Shown piece by piece: positions 53,522-62,984 of a stretch of DNA of 64,000 nucleotides (position 1 is the stretch's first letter; each line of letters starts with the position of its first letter). Source of the DNA: Moritella marina ATCC 15381. GTDB taxonomy: Bacteria > Pseudomonadota > Gammaproteobacteria > Enterobacterales > Moritellaceae. The position numbers and the translations under genes are program-made. The notes under the pieces are model-generated. The model was not told the origin of the DNA. It made no database searches and saw nothing but the letters and a program-made list of their open reading frames with translations. The stretch covers positions 124,001 through 188,000 of the forward strand of contig NZ_CP044399.1 in NCBI RefSeq assembly GCF_008931805.1. The letters run 5' to 3'.

Positions 53522-54601
53522 ATGAGCAACGTAATGGAAAAAGATACCTTAAATAATGTACATATTTGTTCTGAACAAGTATTGATGACACCTGCCGAAT
53601 TAAAATCAAAATTACCTATTTCAGATCATGCACTTGGTTATATACATTCTGCACGTGAAACGATTGCTAATATTATCGCTGGTACAGATAAGCGCTTGTT
53701 AGTCGTGTGTGGTCCTTGCTCAATCCATGATGATAAAGCGGCGTTAGAATATGCCCACAAATTAAAAGCACTGCATGACGAACTAGGTGATAGCCTTTAT
53801 ATCGTGATGCGCGTGTACTTTGAAAAACCGCGTACAACAGTTGGCTGGAAAGGCGCAATTAATGACCCGCATATGGATGGTTCATTTGATGTTGAAACGG
53901 GTTTAATTAATGCACGTAAATTATTAATTACCCTTGCTGAAATGGAAATTCCAACAGCAACGGAAGCCCTTGACCCAATTAGCCCACAATACCTTGCTGA
54001 GTTATTTGCTTGGTCTGCAATTGGCGCACGTACTACAGAATCGCAAACGCACCGCGAAATGGCATCAGGCTTGTCTATGCCTGTTGGCTTTAAAAACGGT
54101 ACTGACGGTAGCTTATCAACGGCAATTAATGCCATGAAATCAGCTTCGCATTCACATCGCTTCATGGGTATCAACCAAGAAGGCCAGGTGGCATTATTGC
54201 AAACTCAAGGTAATCCAGACGGTCACGTTATTTTACGTGGTGGTAAGCAACCTAACTACGATTCAGTTGCGGTTGCATTAGCAGAGCAAGACATGGTTAA
54301 AGCGGGTTTACGTCCAAGCTTGATGGTTGATTGTAGCCACGCTAATTCAAATAAAAACCATGAGCTACAGCCATTAGTTGCGAAGAATGTTATTCACCAG
54401 ATCCAGGAAGGTAATAACTCAATTATCGGTGTGATGATTGAAAGTCACCTTAATGGTGGTAATCAGTCGTCAGAACAACCGATTGCGGATATGGCTTATG
54501 GCGTGTCTGTGACAGATGCCTGTATCGATTGGGCGACGACTGATACATTATTACGTGAAACAGCCATTGAATTAAGCAGCTGTTTATCTAAAAGAACATA
54601 A
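53522..54601 (+). CDS. aroF: 3-deoxy-7-phosphoheptulonate synthase (DAHP synthase, AroF-type)
   Basis: This enzyme joins phosphoenolpyruvate and erythrose-4-phosphate in the first step of the shikimate pathway. The 359-residue product has VVCGPCSIHD, MRVYFEKPRTTVGWKG and GARTTESQTHREMASG, all typical class I-alpha. It lies 15 bp upstream of tyrA, the E. coli aroF-tyrA arrangement, so the tyrosine-sensitive isoform is likely. I did not find a clear TyrR box in the upstream 280 bp. Confidence 0.96.
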   Translation: MSNVMEKDTLNNVHICSEQVLMTPAELKSKLPISDHALGYIHSARETIANIIAGTDKRLLVVCGPCSIHDDKAALEYAHKLKALHDELGDSLYIVMRVYFEKPRTTVGWKGAINDPHMDGSFDVETGLINARKLLITLAEMEIPTATEALDPISPQYLAELFAWSAIGARTTESQTHREMASGLSMPVGFKNGTDGSLSTAINAMKSASHSHRFMGINQEGQVALLQTQGNPDGHVILRGGKQPNYDSVAVALAEQDMVKAGLRPSLMVDCSHANSNKNHELQPLVAKNVIHQIQEGNNSIIGVMIESHLNGGNQSSEQPIADMAYGVSVTDACIDWATTDTLLRETAIELSSCLSKRT

Positions 54602-54616
54602 TAAGGTGAATGGTCA

Positions 54617-55759
54617 GTGATACTGGATCCGTTAGGTAAATTAAGAGATAAAATAGATGATGTTGACCAGCAGTTGGTTGACTTACTCGCACAGCGTATC
54701 GCCTTAGTGGCGGAAGTAGGTGAGATAAAAAGTGAGCATGGCTTACCTATTTATGTACCTGAACGTGAAACGGCGATGTTAGAGAAACGCCGTGAAGAAG
54801 CAGAGAGCAAAGGCGTGCCTGGCGATTTGATTGAAGATGTATTACGCCGTGTTATGCGCGAATCGTATGCATCAGAAAAAGATTCGGGTTTCAAAACAGT
54901 GAAACCTGAGCTGGGTCGTGTTGTTGTTATCGGTGGTGCGGGTAAATTAGGTATGTTGTTTGTACGCATGTTCCGTTTGTCTGGTTATCAGGTTGATATT
55001 CTTGAGCAAGGCGACTGGGATAAGGCGGATGCATTATTTGCTAATGCTGGGCTGGTGGTTGTTTCTGTACCGATTAACTTAACTGAAACCATTATCGCTA
55101 AGTTAGGCCGTTTACCCAAAGATTGTGTATTGGCTGACATCACCAGTATTAAGAATAAGCCGTTACAAGCGATGCTTACTGCGCATGAAGGTCCAGTTGT
55201 TGGTTTACATCCCATGTTTGGTCCTGATGTCGGAAACTTAGCGAAACAGGTTATTGTTTGCTGTGATGGCCGTGGTAAAGCTCAATACCAGTGGTTGCTA
55301 GAGCAAATGCAGATTTGGGGCGCGCGTATTTATGATGTTGATGCAAAACAACATGATGAAGCGATGACCTTGATCCAGGCATTACGTCACTTTACGACGT
55401 TTGTTTATGGTGCGCACTTAGCGGAAGAGAATCCTGATATCCAGCAATTACTGGACCTAAGTTCACCGATTTATCGCTTGGAATTAGCCATGGTCGGGCG
55501 TCTGTTTGCACAGGATCCAACCTTGTATGCTGATATTATTTTAGCGTCAGACAATAACATAGCTATGATCCGCCGTTATGCCGAACGCTTTATGCAAGCG
55601 GCAGACATGTTAGAGCGTAAGGATAAAGCTGGTTTCATCAACTCGTTTGAAACAGTATCTGATTGGTTCGGTGACTATTCAACGCAGTTCTTGCAAGAAA
55701 GCCGCAACTTATTATTACAAGCGAATGATAATCGCCAGTTCTTTGGTGTTGAGAGTTAA
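54617..55759 (+). CDS. tyrA: Bifunctional chorismate mutase / prephenate dehydrogenase
   Basis: The T-protein converts chorismate to prephenate and then, with NAD, to 4-hydroxyphenylpyruvate for tyrosine. The 380-residue product has an N-terminal AroQ mutase domain (1-90, [19 protein letters not shown]) and a dehydrogenase domain with the nucleotide loop [10 protein letters not shown] near residue 103, and LHPMFGPD. The start is GTG 54617, AAGGTG nine bases upstream. The final codons and stop form the first unit of a 20-bp tandem repeat. Confidence 0.96.
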   Translation: MILDPLGKLRDKIDDVDQQLVDLLAQRIALVAEVGEIKSEHGLPIYVPERETAMLEKRREEAESKGVPGDLIEDVLRRVMRESYASEKDSGFKTVKPELGRVVVIGGAGKLGMLFVRMFRLSGYQVDILEQGDWDKADALFANAGLVVVSVPINLTETIIAKLGRLPKDCVLADITSIKNKPLQAMLTAHEGPVVGLHPMFGPDVGNLAKQVIVCCDGRGKAQYQWLLEQMQIWGARIYDVDAKQHDEAMTLIQALRHFTTFVYGAHLAEENPDIQQLLDLSSPIYRLELAMVGRLFAQDPTLYADIILASDNNIAMIRRYAERFMQAADMLERKDKAGFINSFETVSDWFGDYSTQFLQESRNLLLQANDNRQFFGVES

Positions 55760-55822
55760 GAGTTGGTGTTGAGAGTTAAGAGTTGGTGTTGAGAGTTAAA
55801 AGCTTTGGTGTTGAAAATTAAG
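55743..55822. repeat. Tandem 20-bp units that include the tyrA stop codon
   Basis: Three units TTGGTGTTGAGAGTTAAGAG (the third with a changed end, 55783-55802) and one decayed copy follow one another from 55743. The first unit contains the last tyrA codons (Phe-Gly-Val-Glu-Ser) and TAA, so the stop region itself has been copied. Confidence 0.9.
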
Positions 55823-55861
55823 CACTCGCCAACCGGTTATTAAGCTGGATTGCAGACAAAT

Positions 55862-55898
55862 AAAAAGAGCATCTCTGAGTTAGAGATGCTCTTTTTTT
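55862..55898. terminator. Bidirectional terminator between tyrA and pheA
   Basis: AAAAAGAGCATCTCT and AGAGATGCTCTTTTT pair around GAGTT, with T runs both ways, between convergent genes. Confidence 0.92.
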
Positions 55899-55938
55899 AT
55901 GCGTCTGTTTTATTTTATATCGAATTCATATTAACAAA

Positions 55939-57105
55939 CTACAGTAAATCTTCAGGTACGTCCGTTGCTGCCACGTCTTCGCTTGGGTAACAACCTAAGA
56001 CTTTCAGCTGGTTGGTGATGCGTGTTAGTTGTTTAATCACCGTCTGCATGTTTTCAGATTGTAAGTTAGCGGCAACATCAATATAGAACATCTCTTCCCA
56101 AGGATTACCTTGAATAGGGCGTGATTCTAATTTAGTCATGTTTACGCCTTGTTCGCGTAATACTAATAATGCTTCTACTAGACAACCAGCTTGTTGACCT
56201 GTCGACATTGTAAACGTCGTTTTAGCTGGAATTTGTACGGCAACATCAACAGGCTTACGTGCAACGACAATAAAGCGGCTGTAGTTTTCAGTTTGATTTG
56301 CTAAGCCTGTACGAATTGGTTTCAGACCGTACAGTTCACCACCAGTAATACTACCAATAGCAGCGACTGTATCGTTGTTTAATTCTTTTACTTTTGCCAT
56401 CGCAGCTGAAGAGCTATCCACAAATTCAATTTTAATATGTGGATGAGCACTTAAAAACAGTGAACACTGTGCAAATGGTTGTGGATGCGCGTAGATCGTT
56501 TTTATTTTTGATAAGTCAGTATCTGACGTTGTGATTAAACTATGCTCAATTGGTTGAGTTAGCTCACCCACAATCGATAAACTGGTGTGCTGTAATAAGT
56601 CGTAAACATCATTAATACTACCCGAAGATGTATTTTCGATTGGTAGCATACCGTAATCAGCTTGGCCTTTTTCCACCGCAGAGATGATTTGCTGGAAAGT
56701 CGGGAAACCTAATTCCACCAAGCTGTCGTCTTGACGTGCAAAATATTTCTTACAAGCAAGGTTAGAGTAAGAACCTTTATCACCTAAGAATGCGACTCGC
56801 GCAACTGATACCGCCGCGTTAGGGTTTTTGATTTGTTGTAAAAATGCTTGCTGTAATAATACTGAGTCTTCAAGTACTGTGTGATAAATGTTCATAATGT
56901 AGTTGCTATCAAGGCCAAGTTCACGACCTTGGTTAATTAGACGCACTAATAATTGCTGTTCACGGTCTTGGTCACGTACTGGTTTACTCGTCGATTGCTT
57001 ACTCTTTGCCACTTCGATGGCTAATTCTCTGCGTTCGGATAGTAATGCTAATAAGTTGCTATCAAGTGTGGTAATACGAGTTCTAATATCGTTGAGGTCT
57101 GCCAT
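55939..57105 (-). CDS. pheA: Bifunctional chorismate mutase / prephenate dehydratase
   Basis: The P-protein makes prephenate and then phenylpyruvate, the phenylalanine precursor. The 388-residue product has the AroQ mutase domain (1-90), the dehydratase domain (VAFLGDKGSYSNLA; TSSGSINDVYDLL; NYSRFIVV) and a C-terminal ACT regulatory domain with the LESRPIQGNPWEEMFYID segment. The usual TRF motif reads SRF here. A promoter-like pair lies 100 bp upstream. The leader region lacks a Phe-rich peptide, so E. coli-style attenuation is not evident. Confidence 0.97.
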   Translation of the reverse strand: MADLNDIRTRITTLDSNLLALLSERRELAIEVAKSKQSTSKPVRDQDREQQLLVRLINQGRELGLDSNYIMNIYHTVLEDSVLLQQAFLQQIKNPNAAVSVARVAFLGDKGSYSNLACKKYFARQDDSLVELGFPTFQQIISAVEKGQADYGMLPIENTSSGSINDVYDLLQHTSLSIVGELTQPIEHSLITTSDTDLSKIKTIYAHPQPFAQCSLFLSAHPHIKIEFVDSSSAAMAKVKELNNDTVAAIGSITGGELYGLKPIRTGLANQTENYSRFIVVARKPVDVAVQIPAKTTFTMSTGQQAGCLVEALLVLREQGVNMTKLESRPIQGNPWEEMFYIDVAANLQSENMQTVIKQLTRITNQLKVLGCYPSEDVAATDVPEDLL

Positions 57106-57204
57106 GAAATAGGATCCTTGTGCGTACTCTATAGGTTAGGGTATCTATATGCCTAATTGTGCGCATTTATTTTTAATTGATAGTTTATTTTTAAGTGATG
57201 GTTT

Positions 57205-57233
57205 AATTTATTTATCTAGCGAGGCAAAGTCAA
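57205..57233 (-). promoter_or_regulatory. Candidate sigma-70 promoter for pheA
   Basis: On the minus strand TTGACT (57228-57233) and TAAATT (57205-57210) are 17 bp apart, 100-130 bp upstream of pheA and downstream of the raiA terminator. Confidence 0.5.
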
Positions 57234-57255
57234 GGTATCAAAGGTAAACTGCGGA

Positions 57256-57285
57256 AATAAAAAAGCGCAGTCCTATGCTGCGCTT
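57256..57285 (-). terminator. Intrinsic terminator after raiA
   Basis: On the minus strand AAGCGCAG and CTGCGCTT pair around a 7-base loop, then a T run, before the pheA promoter candidate. Confidence 0.85.
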
Positions 57286-57336
57286 ATTTGTTGCACCTCT
57301 AATATGTAGAGATACAGAAATTATTAGATTCTTATA

Positions 57337-57723
57337 TTAGTATTCGGCGAGTTCTAACTCGTCGTGAGAAATCTTTTCAACAGGTAGTTCTTCGCCGCTG
57401 ATGATACCTGCGCGACACTGCTCTTTACCGCTTTTATGCGCTGAGTGTTTTTCGCTGTATTTATTTAATTGACGCTCTAGCTTTTGGCCTAAAATCGTAA
57501 TTGCAGCGTAAAGATCTTCTCCTTCAGAAACTGCGAGTAGCTGGCCTTGAGGAAGATGAATGCTAGCCTCAATTTTTTTAATGTTATTCTTGTCTTTACT
57601 GATAGTTACGTGCGGGTTAATCATTGGAATATTAAAGCGTTCTAGCTTCGCATATTTCATCGCAAGTTTTTCATGCATAGGAGCCGTAACTTTGATTTCT
57701 TTACTGGTTATTTCAAATGTCAT
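57337..57723 (-). CDS. raiA: Ribosome-associated inhibitor A / short hibernation factor
   Basis: RaiA (YfiA) binds the 30S decoding region in stationary phase or cold and blocks translation and 100S dimer formation. The 128-residue protein starts MTFEITSKEIKVTAPMHEKL and shows the HPF/RaiA fold (ASIHLPQGQLLAVSEGEDLYAAI). It has a C-terminal extension of about 25 residues beyond the short HPF length, consistent with RaiA. ATG 57723 is chosen because AAGGAG ends six bases before it; the ATG at 57729 lies too close to that site. It is next to pheA as in E. coli. Confidence 0.93.
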   Translation of the reverse strand: MTFEITSKEIKVTAPMHEKLAMKYAKLERFNIPMINPHVTISKDKNNIKKIEASIHLPQGQLLAVSEGEDLYAAITILGQKLERQLNKYSEKHSAHKSGKEQCRAGIISGEELPVEKISHDELELAEY

Positions 57724-57957
57724 AGACATCTCCTTGGGGTAATGACCTGATTTGGTACAACTTCAGAATACGACTTTCAGGTTAAAAAAAAGTGACTTGT
57801 GTCACGTTTTTAAGCTTGGTATTTAAAATGCCTAAAAAGTGTGATCAGCTAATCATTTATAGGTGTTTATCTTAAATGCGTTGTTTTATAGCGGTTGCTT
57901 AGGCATTATGCCTAGTCCTGTAGTCGATAAATTTAAATAATAGCTGAACCCAATAAT

Positions 57958-59820
57958 ATGCCTGATAAATGTAATATAACCAGTCCACATGCCGAATCTG
58001 TTGTTGAAGCAGCAGGCCTTAACCAGGTGTTATTACAATTAACTGTTATTGATTGGTGTAATAGTGATGAATTTGTGCGCTTTATTGACGATATCGTTAA
58101 TACCACAATTACATCATTAACGCTTAAAAATGTAGATATTCAGCTTTTTGACGACACGTTCGCTGAACTTAGCTTGTTATCCCCACAGATCATCACTCAT
58201 GTAAATCAAAATAATAGCTTTGATTTGTCGGAATTATCACAATTACATTCAGATCATGACGTTGTGCGAATTATTGCCAAAGACGACTTTTTAAAGACGC
58301 TTAACTTGGTTGTGCCGCTATTCAATAATAATATTTGTATTGGCGTGATGCATTTCAATGGCATTATCGAAAGTGATGAACCTGCACCCAATACGTTATC
58401 TTTTTGTCGGGCTATTGCAGCGTTAATTCAGCGTAATTTTCGCTTGATGGATAATGAGTTACGTTATGGCCTGTCTATGCTTAGCGCGAGCCAATCGCAA
58501 GATGAATTCCATCGTTTAGCATTTTTTGATTCGTTAACCGGACTGGCTAATCGCCGTTTATTAAATCAAACCATTGAAGCGGAATACCTGTTAGCGAAAA
58601 ATAATGATGTGGTTGGTGCGTTGTTGTTTATTGACCTGGATTTTTTTAAAGCGATTAACGATTCTTTGGGACATGCGGTGGGTGATGGCATCTTGGTCGA
58701 GGTTGCTGAACGCTTAAAAGAGATCCCAAGGGCTGAAGACTTTATTGCGCGTCTTGGTGGCGATGAATTTGTGATTTTATTGCCTGGTTTATCAGAAAAC
58801 CCAATGCATGCAGAGCAACATGCCAATTTACTGGCTGAGCAATTAATTACCCGTATTTCTGAGCCGTATACATACAAGGGTCAATCTTTGTATATTGGTG
58901 CGAGTATTGGTGTCACCTTGTTCCCAAGTAAAGGTCAGCAAGCTGATGACTTATTACAGCAAGCTGATACCGCGATGTATCAAGCTAAATCGAATGGTCG
59001 TAAAAAAGTATCATTTTTTGATATCACCATGCAGCGTAAAGCTGATAAACGCTTACATATTTATAATTGCCTGAAAAGTGCAATTGCGAAGAATGAATTA
59101 TTTTTGCATTATCAACCTCAGCACATGGTGCAAAGTGGTGAGATCATTGGTGTTGAAGCGTTAGTTCGCTGGCATTTAGACGGTAAAAAGCTGATTTCAC
59201 CAGCAGAATTTATTCCTATTGCCGAAGAAACTGACCTGATTATTGATATTGGTATTTGGGTGTTGCAAGCCGCCTGCCGTCAATTTGTCGAATGGCAATC
59301 GCAAGGGATTGAGGTACCGCAATTATCGGTTAATGTGAGTACCCGTCAGTTTCATGATCAAAACTTTGTTGATTCGATTCTCATGATATTAGATGAAACA
59401 GGCATGGACCCGATGCAATTGAACTTAGAGATCACGGAATCTGTGGTGATTGAGCATGCCGAAGAAGCCATTCGAACCATGACAGACTTAAAGAATGTCG
59501 GTGTTAGCTTTGCTATTGATGACTTTGGCGCGGGTTATTCATCGCTAAGTTATTTAAAGCGTTTACCAGCCAATGAATTAAAAATAGATCGCTCGTTTAT
59601 TCAAAATATCCCGCTTAATGTTTCTGATATGGCAATTGTTGAAGCTGTTCTGGCGATGGCAAAGCACATGGGCTTTAATGTGACCGCTGAAGGTGTTGAA
59701 AGTCGCCAGCAGTTGGAGTTTTTACAGCGTCAGGAATGCAGTTTTTATCAAGGCTTTTATGCAAGTAAACCTTTGTCTGCAGAGCATTTGGCTATTTACA
59801 TCAAACGTCTACAAGGATAG
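57958..59820 (+). CDS. Dual GGDEF-EAL cyclic di-GMP enzyme
   Basis: The 620-residue protein has an N-terminal domain (about 1-185) with GAF-like features and no membrane segment, an intact GGDEF at 267-271 with an I-site R258-x-x-D261, and an EAL domain starting EALVRW at 400-405 with DDFGAGYSSLSYLKRLP. Both the diguanylate cyclase and phosphodiesterase motifs are intact, so it may do either, with the N-terminal domain setting the balance. Being cytoplasmic, it probably senses a soluble signal. It is divergent from raiA. Confidence 0.93.
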   Translation: MPDKCNITSPHAESVVEAAGLNQVLLQLTVIDWCNSDEFVRFIDDIVNTTITSLTLKNVDIQLFDDTFAELSLLSPQIITHVNQNNSFDLSELSQLHSDHDVVRIIAKDDFLKTLNLVVPLFNNNICIGVMHFNGIIESDEPAPNTLSFCRAIAALIQRNFRLMDNELRYGLSMLSASQSQDEFHRLAFFDSLTGLANRRLLNQTIEAEYLLAKNNDVVGALLFIDLDFFKAINDSLGHAVGDGILVEVAERLKEIPRAEDFIARLGGDEFVILLPGLSENPMHAEQHANLLAEQLITRISEPYTYKGQSLYIGASIGVTLFPSKGQQADDLLQQADTAMYQAKSNGRKKVSFFDITMQRKADKRLHIYNCLKSAIAKNELFLHYQPQHMVQSGEIIGVEALVRWHLDGKKLISPAEFIPIAEETDLIIDIGIWVLQAACRQFVEWQSQGIEVPQLSVNVSTRQFHDQNFVDSILMILDETGMDPMQLNLEITESVVIEHAEEAIRTMTDLKNVGVSFAIDDFGAGYSSLSYLKRLPANELKIDRSFIQNIPLNVSDMAIVEAVLAMAKHMGFNVTAEGVESRQQLEFLQRQECSFYQGFYASKPLSAEHLAIYIKRLQG

Positions 59821-59994
59821 TGGATGTTAGTTATAACCCTAAGGTTATAAATTTCGATATTTAATGAACATTTTTGTCACTTTAGTATCTATATCCTTGT
59901 TAAAGGGTGTTAAATAAGAGTGAAACAAGAGTTAAATGCTATTATTTTAGTAACTCATTAAATCACGTTCTTCATCGGCTAAAGGAACCTCGCC

Positions 59995-61887
59995 ATGAGA
60001 AAACTGCTCCGAACCATATTATTATCCTTCAGTGCATTATTGTCACTTAGCTTATTACTATTTACGCAGCCTGTCTTCGCGACACTAAACGAAAGTGAAC
60101 CTCGACGACATGCTATTTCGATGCATGGTGACCCTGTCTATGGGCTAGATTTCACTCATTTCAATTATGTTAATTTAAATGCCCCTCGTACTGGCTCTTT
60201 ACGTCGCGCAGCAATGGGTAGCTTCGATAACTTTAATGCTTATATTGTTAAAGGCGTTGCTGCTGATGGCACTAGCTATCTGTTTGATACCTTGATGCAG
60301 CAAAGTAGTGATGAAGCCTTTACGTTATATGCTTTAGTCGCAGAATTCATTGAAGTGCCTGACGATCGCAGTTGGGTGCGTTTTCATTTAAACCCTAAAG
60401 CGCGCTTTTCTGATGGTAGTGCATTAACGGCTGCAGATGTGAAATTTACATTTGATGTATTGATGGAAAAAGGCGTACCGCAATTGCGAGCGCAATACAA
60501 AGAAGTGACGAAAGTTGAAGTCGAAAGTGAATCCGTTATTAAATTCAGTTTTAAAGACAACAAAAATAAAGAACTGGCTTTGATTTTGGCGCAATTACCG
60601 GTGTTTTCAGAAAAAGACTGGCAGGGTAAAGATTTTGCCAAGGCGACCTTACATGTCCCACTTGGATCTGGACCATATACCATTAAATCATTTGATGCTG
60701 GACGTAGCATTGATTATCAACGTAATGACAACTACTGGGCGAAGGACTTACCTGTCAATCGTGGACGTTATAATTTCAGGCATGTCATTTTTGATTATTA
60801 CAAAGATGGCAGCATTGCGTTTGAAGCATTTAAAGCTGGAGAAGTTGATTTTAGATCCGAAAATATTTCTAAACAATGGGCGACGGGTTATCAGGGTAAG
60901 CAATTTACCTCGGGTAACATTATCAAAGAAGAGATCCAGCATCAGAACCCACAAGGTATGCAGGCATTTTGGTTTAACCTGCGTAAAGATAAATTTAAAG
61001 ATCCCAATGTACGTAAAGCATTAGGATTAATGTTTGATTTTGAATGGACCAATAAGACATTATTTTATGGTGCTTATAAGCGTTCAGAGAGTTTTTTTAG
61101 TAATTCGGAATTGGCAGCAAGGGGCATTCCTGAAGGTGATGAACTCGCCCTGCTTACACCGTTTAAAGCACAGCTACCTCCCGCGTTATTTACGCAAGCA
61201 TATACATTAGATAAAACCAAAGGTGATGGTCGCGTACGCAAGCAGCAGCGCCAAGCCATCAGCTTATTGAAGCAAGCGGGTTGGACATTAAAATCAGGCA
61301 AGATGGTCGACGCTAAGGGTAAACAATTAAGTTTGGAATTTTTAGTGTATAGCCCGTCATTTGAACGTGTTATTCAGCCGTTCCGTAAAAATTTACAGCG
61401 TATCGGTGTGGCCTCAGAGATCCGTATTGTCGATGTATCACAGTATATTAATCGTTTGAATAGTTTTGATTTTGATATCTACACCTTGATTCAAGCGCAA
61501 AGTTTATCGCCGGGCAATGAGCAGTTGAGTATGTGGGGCAGTGAATTTGCCAATGTACCTGGTACACTTAACCGTATCGGTTTAGAAGATCCAGTGGTAG
61601 ATGAGTTGGTGACCGCGGTGATTAATGCCACAGACCGTAAAAACTTAGTGGCAGCCACGAGGGCGCTAGACCGTGTGCTACTATGGAAAAATGTCGTGAT
61701 CCCGCAATGGCATATCAGCAGCTATCGGGTTGCTTATTGGCAGCAGATACAACGCCCCGAAAAATTACCTCAGTACAGCTTAGCCATCGATAGCTGGTGG
61801 CAAAAGGCCGATACGGTTAGCGGGCAAGCTGCGATAGGTGGATCGAGTACAATGAATGGATTAAGTATCAGCAGACAGGATAATTAA
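59995..61887 (+). CDS. yejA: YejA-type periplasmic peptide-binding protein
   Basis: The 630-residue product is a family 5 solute-binding protein with a signal peptide (cleavage near VFA-T, residue 30). [28 protein letters not shown] is the typical early segment. YejA in E. coli binds peptides such as microcin C for the Yej ABC importer. It is followed after 5 bp by yejB and then yejE. Confidence 0.93.
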   Translation: MRKLLRTILLSFSALLSLSLLLFTQPVFATLNESEPRRHAISMHGDPVYGLDFTHFNYVNLNAPRTGSLRRAAMGSFDNFNAYIVKGVAADGTSYLFDTLMQQSSDEAFTLYALVAEFIEVPDDRSWVRFHLNPKARFSDGSALTAADVKFTFDVLMEKGVPQLRAQYKEVTKVEVESESVIKFSFKDNKNKELALILAQLPVFSEKDWQGKDFAKATLHVPLGSGPYTIKSFDAGRSIDYQRNDNYWAKDLPVNRGRYNFRHVIFDYYKDGSIAFEAFKAGEVDFRSENISKQWATGYQGKQFTSGNIIKEEIQHQNPQGMQAFWFNLRKDKFKDPNVRKALGLMFDFEWTNKTLFYGAYKRSESFFSNSELAARGIPEGDELALLTPFKAQLPPALFTQAYTLDKTKGDGRVRKQQRQAISLLKQAGWTLKSGKMVDAKGKQLSLEFLVYSPSFERVIQPFRKNLQRIGVASEIRIVDVSQYINRLNSFDFDIYTLIQAQSLSPGNEQLSMWGSEFANVPGTLNRIGLEDPVVDELVTAVINATDRKNLVAATRALDRVLLWKNVVIPQWHISSYRVAYWQQIQRPEKLPQYSLAIDSWWQKADTVSGQAAIGGSSTMNGLSISRQDN

Positions 61888-61892
61888 ATTAC

Positions 61893-62984
61893 ATGTGGAG
61901 TTATATTTTACGTCGCTGTTTATTAATGATCCCGACCTTGTTGGGTATCATTACGCTTAATTTTATTATTATTCAAGCAGCCCCTGGTGGACCTGTTGAA
62001 CAGTCGTTAGCTAAATTACAGGGTATTGAATCGTCTGCCACGAGTCGTGTTGATGGTAATAGTCAGGGCGAAGTCAACGTTAATTTAAATAACGGCGATG
62101 CTGGTCAATACCGTGGCGCTCAAGGTGTTGACCCTGAATATATTAAAGAATTAGAGCGCTTGTACGGCTTTGATAAACCTTTGCATGAACGTTACTGGAA
62201 AATGCTAAAGAGCTATGTGTTATTTGATTTTGGCGATAGCTTTTTCCGTGATAGCTCGGTGATTGATTTGGTGTTGGATAAGTTACCTGTGTCTATTTCC
62301 TTGGGGTTGTGGACGACGATCTTGGTGTATCTTATTTCGATACCGCTGGGGATTAAAAAAGCCATTTCCCATGGTTCTGCGTTTGATGTTTGGAGTTCCA
62401 CTGCGGTGGTGATTGGTTTCGCTATTCCTAATTTTTTATTCGCGCTATTACTTATCGTGCTGTTTGCCGGTGGCAGTTATTTTGATTGGTTCCCATTACG
62501 TGGGTTAACGTCGGCTAACTTCGATGAATTATCAACTTTCGAGCAAATTAAAGATTATTTCTGGCATTTGGCTTTACCTGTTTTAGCCTCTGTGATCAGC
62601 AGTTTTGCCACGTTAACCTTACTGACTAAAAATACCTTTTTAGACGAAATTAATAAGCAATATGTGACAACTGCTAGGGCCAAAGGCTTGAGCGAAAATC
62701 AAGTGTTATACGGGCATGTTTTTCGTAATGCGATGTTGTTGGTTATTGCTGGACTTCCGGCCGCACTGATCAGTATTTTCTTTACTGGTTCCTTGATGAT
62801 TGAAATTATTTTCTCGCTCGATGGCTTGGGCTTGTTAGGCTTTGAATCGGTGATCAACCGTGATTATCCCGTGGTATTTGGTACCCTGTATATCTTCACG
62901 TTAATGGGACTGATTATTAAGTTAATCAGTGATGTCACCTATATGCTGATTGACCCACGCATTAATTTTGAGGCGCAATCATAA
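61893..62984 (+). CDS. yejB: YejB-type ABC transporter permease
   Basis: The 363-residue product has about six membrane segments. The N-terminal segment [19 protein letters not shown] matches the DppB/YejB family; the EAA-type loop appears as [27 protein letters not shown] charged periplasmic insert (about 45-110) is Gly/Asn-rich, as in YejB. Its stop TAA overlaps the yejE ATG by one base. Confidence 0.95.
   Translation: MWSYILRRCLLMIPTLLGIITLNFIIIQAAPGGPVEQSLAKLQGIESSATSRVDGNSQGEVNVNLNNGDAGQYRGAQGVDPEYIKELERLYGFDKPLHERYWKMLKSYVLFDFGDSFFRDSSVIDLVLDKLPVSISLGLWTTILVYLISIPLGIKKAISHGSAFDVWSSTAVVIGFAIPNFLFALLLIVLFAGGSYFDWFPLRGLTSANFDELSTFEQIKDYFWHLALPVLASVISSFATLTLLTKNTFLDEINKQYVTTARAKGLSENQVLYGHVFRNAMLLVIAGLPAALISIFFTGSLMIEIIFSLDGLGLLGFESVINRDYPVVFGTLYIFTLMGLIIKLISDVTYMLIDPRINFEAQS

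Noticed and set aside
57106-57336. Phe-rich leader peptide and attenuator before pheA
   Set aside because: I found no short Phe-rich frame or alternative hairpin between the raiA terminator and pheA.
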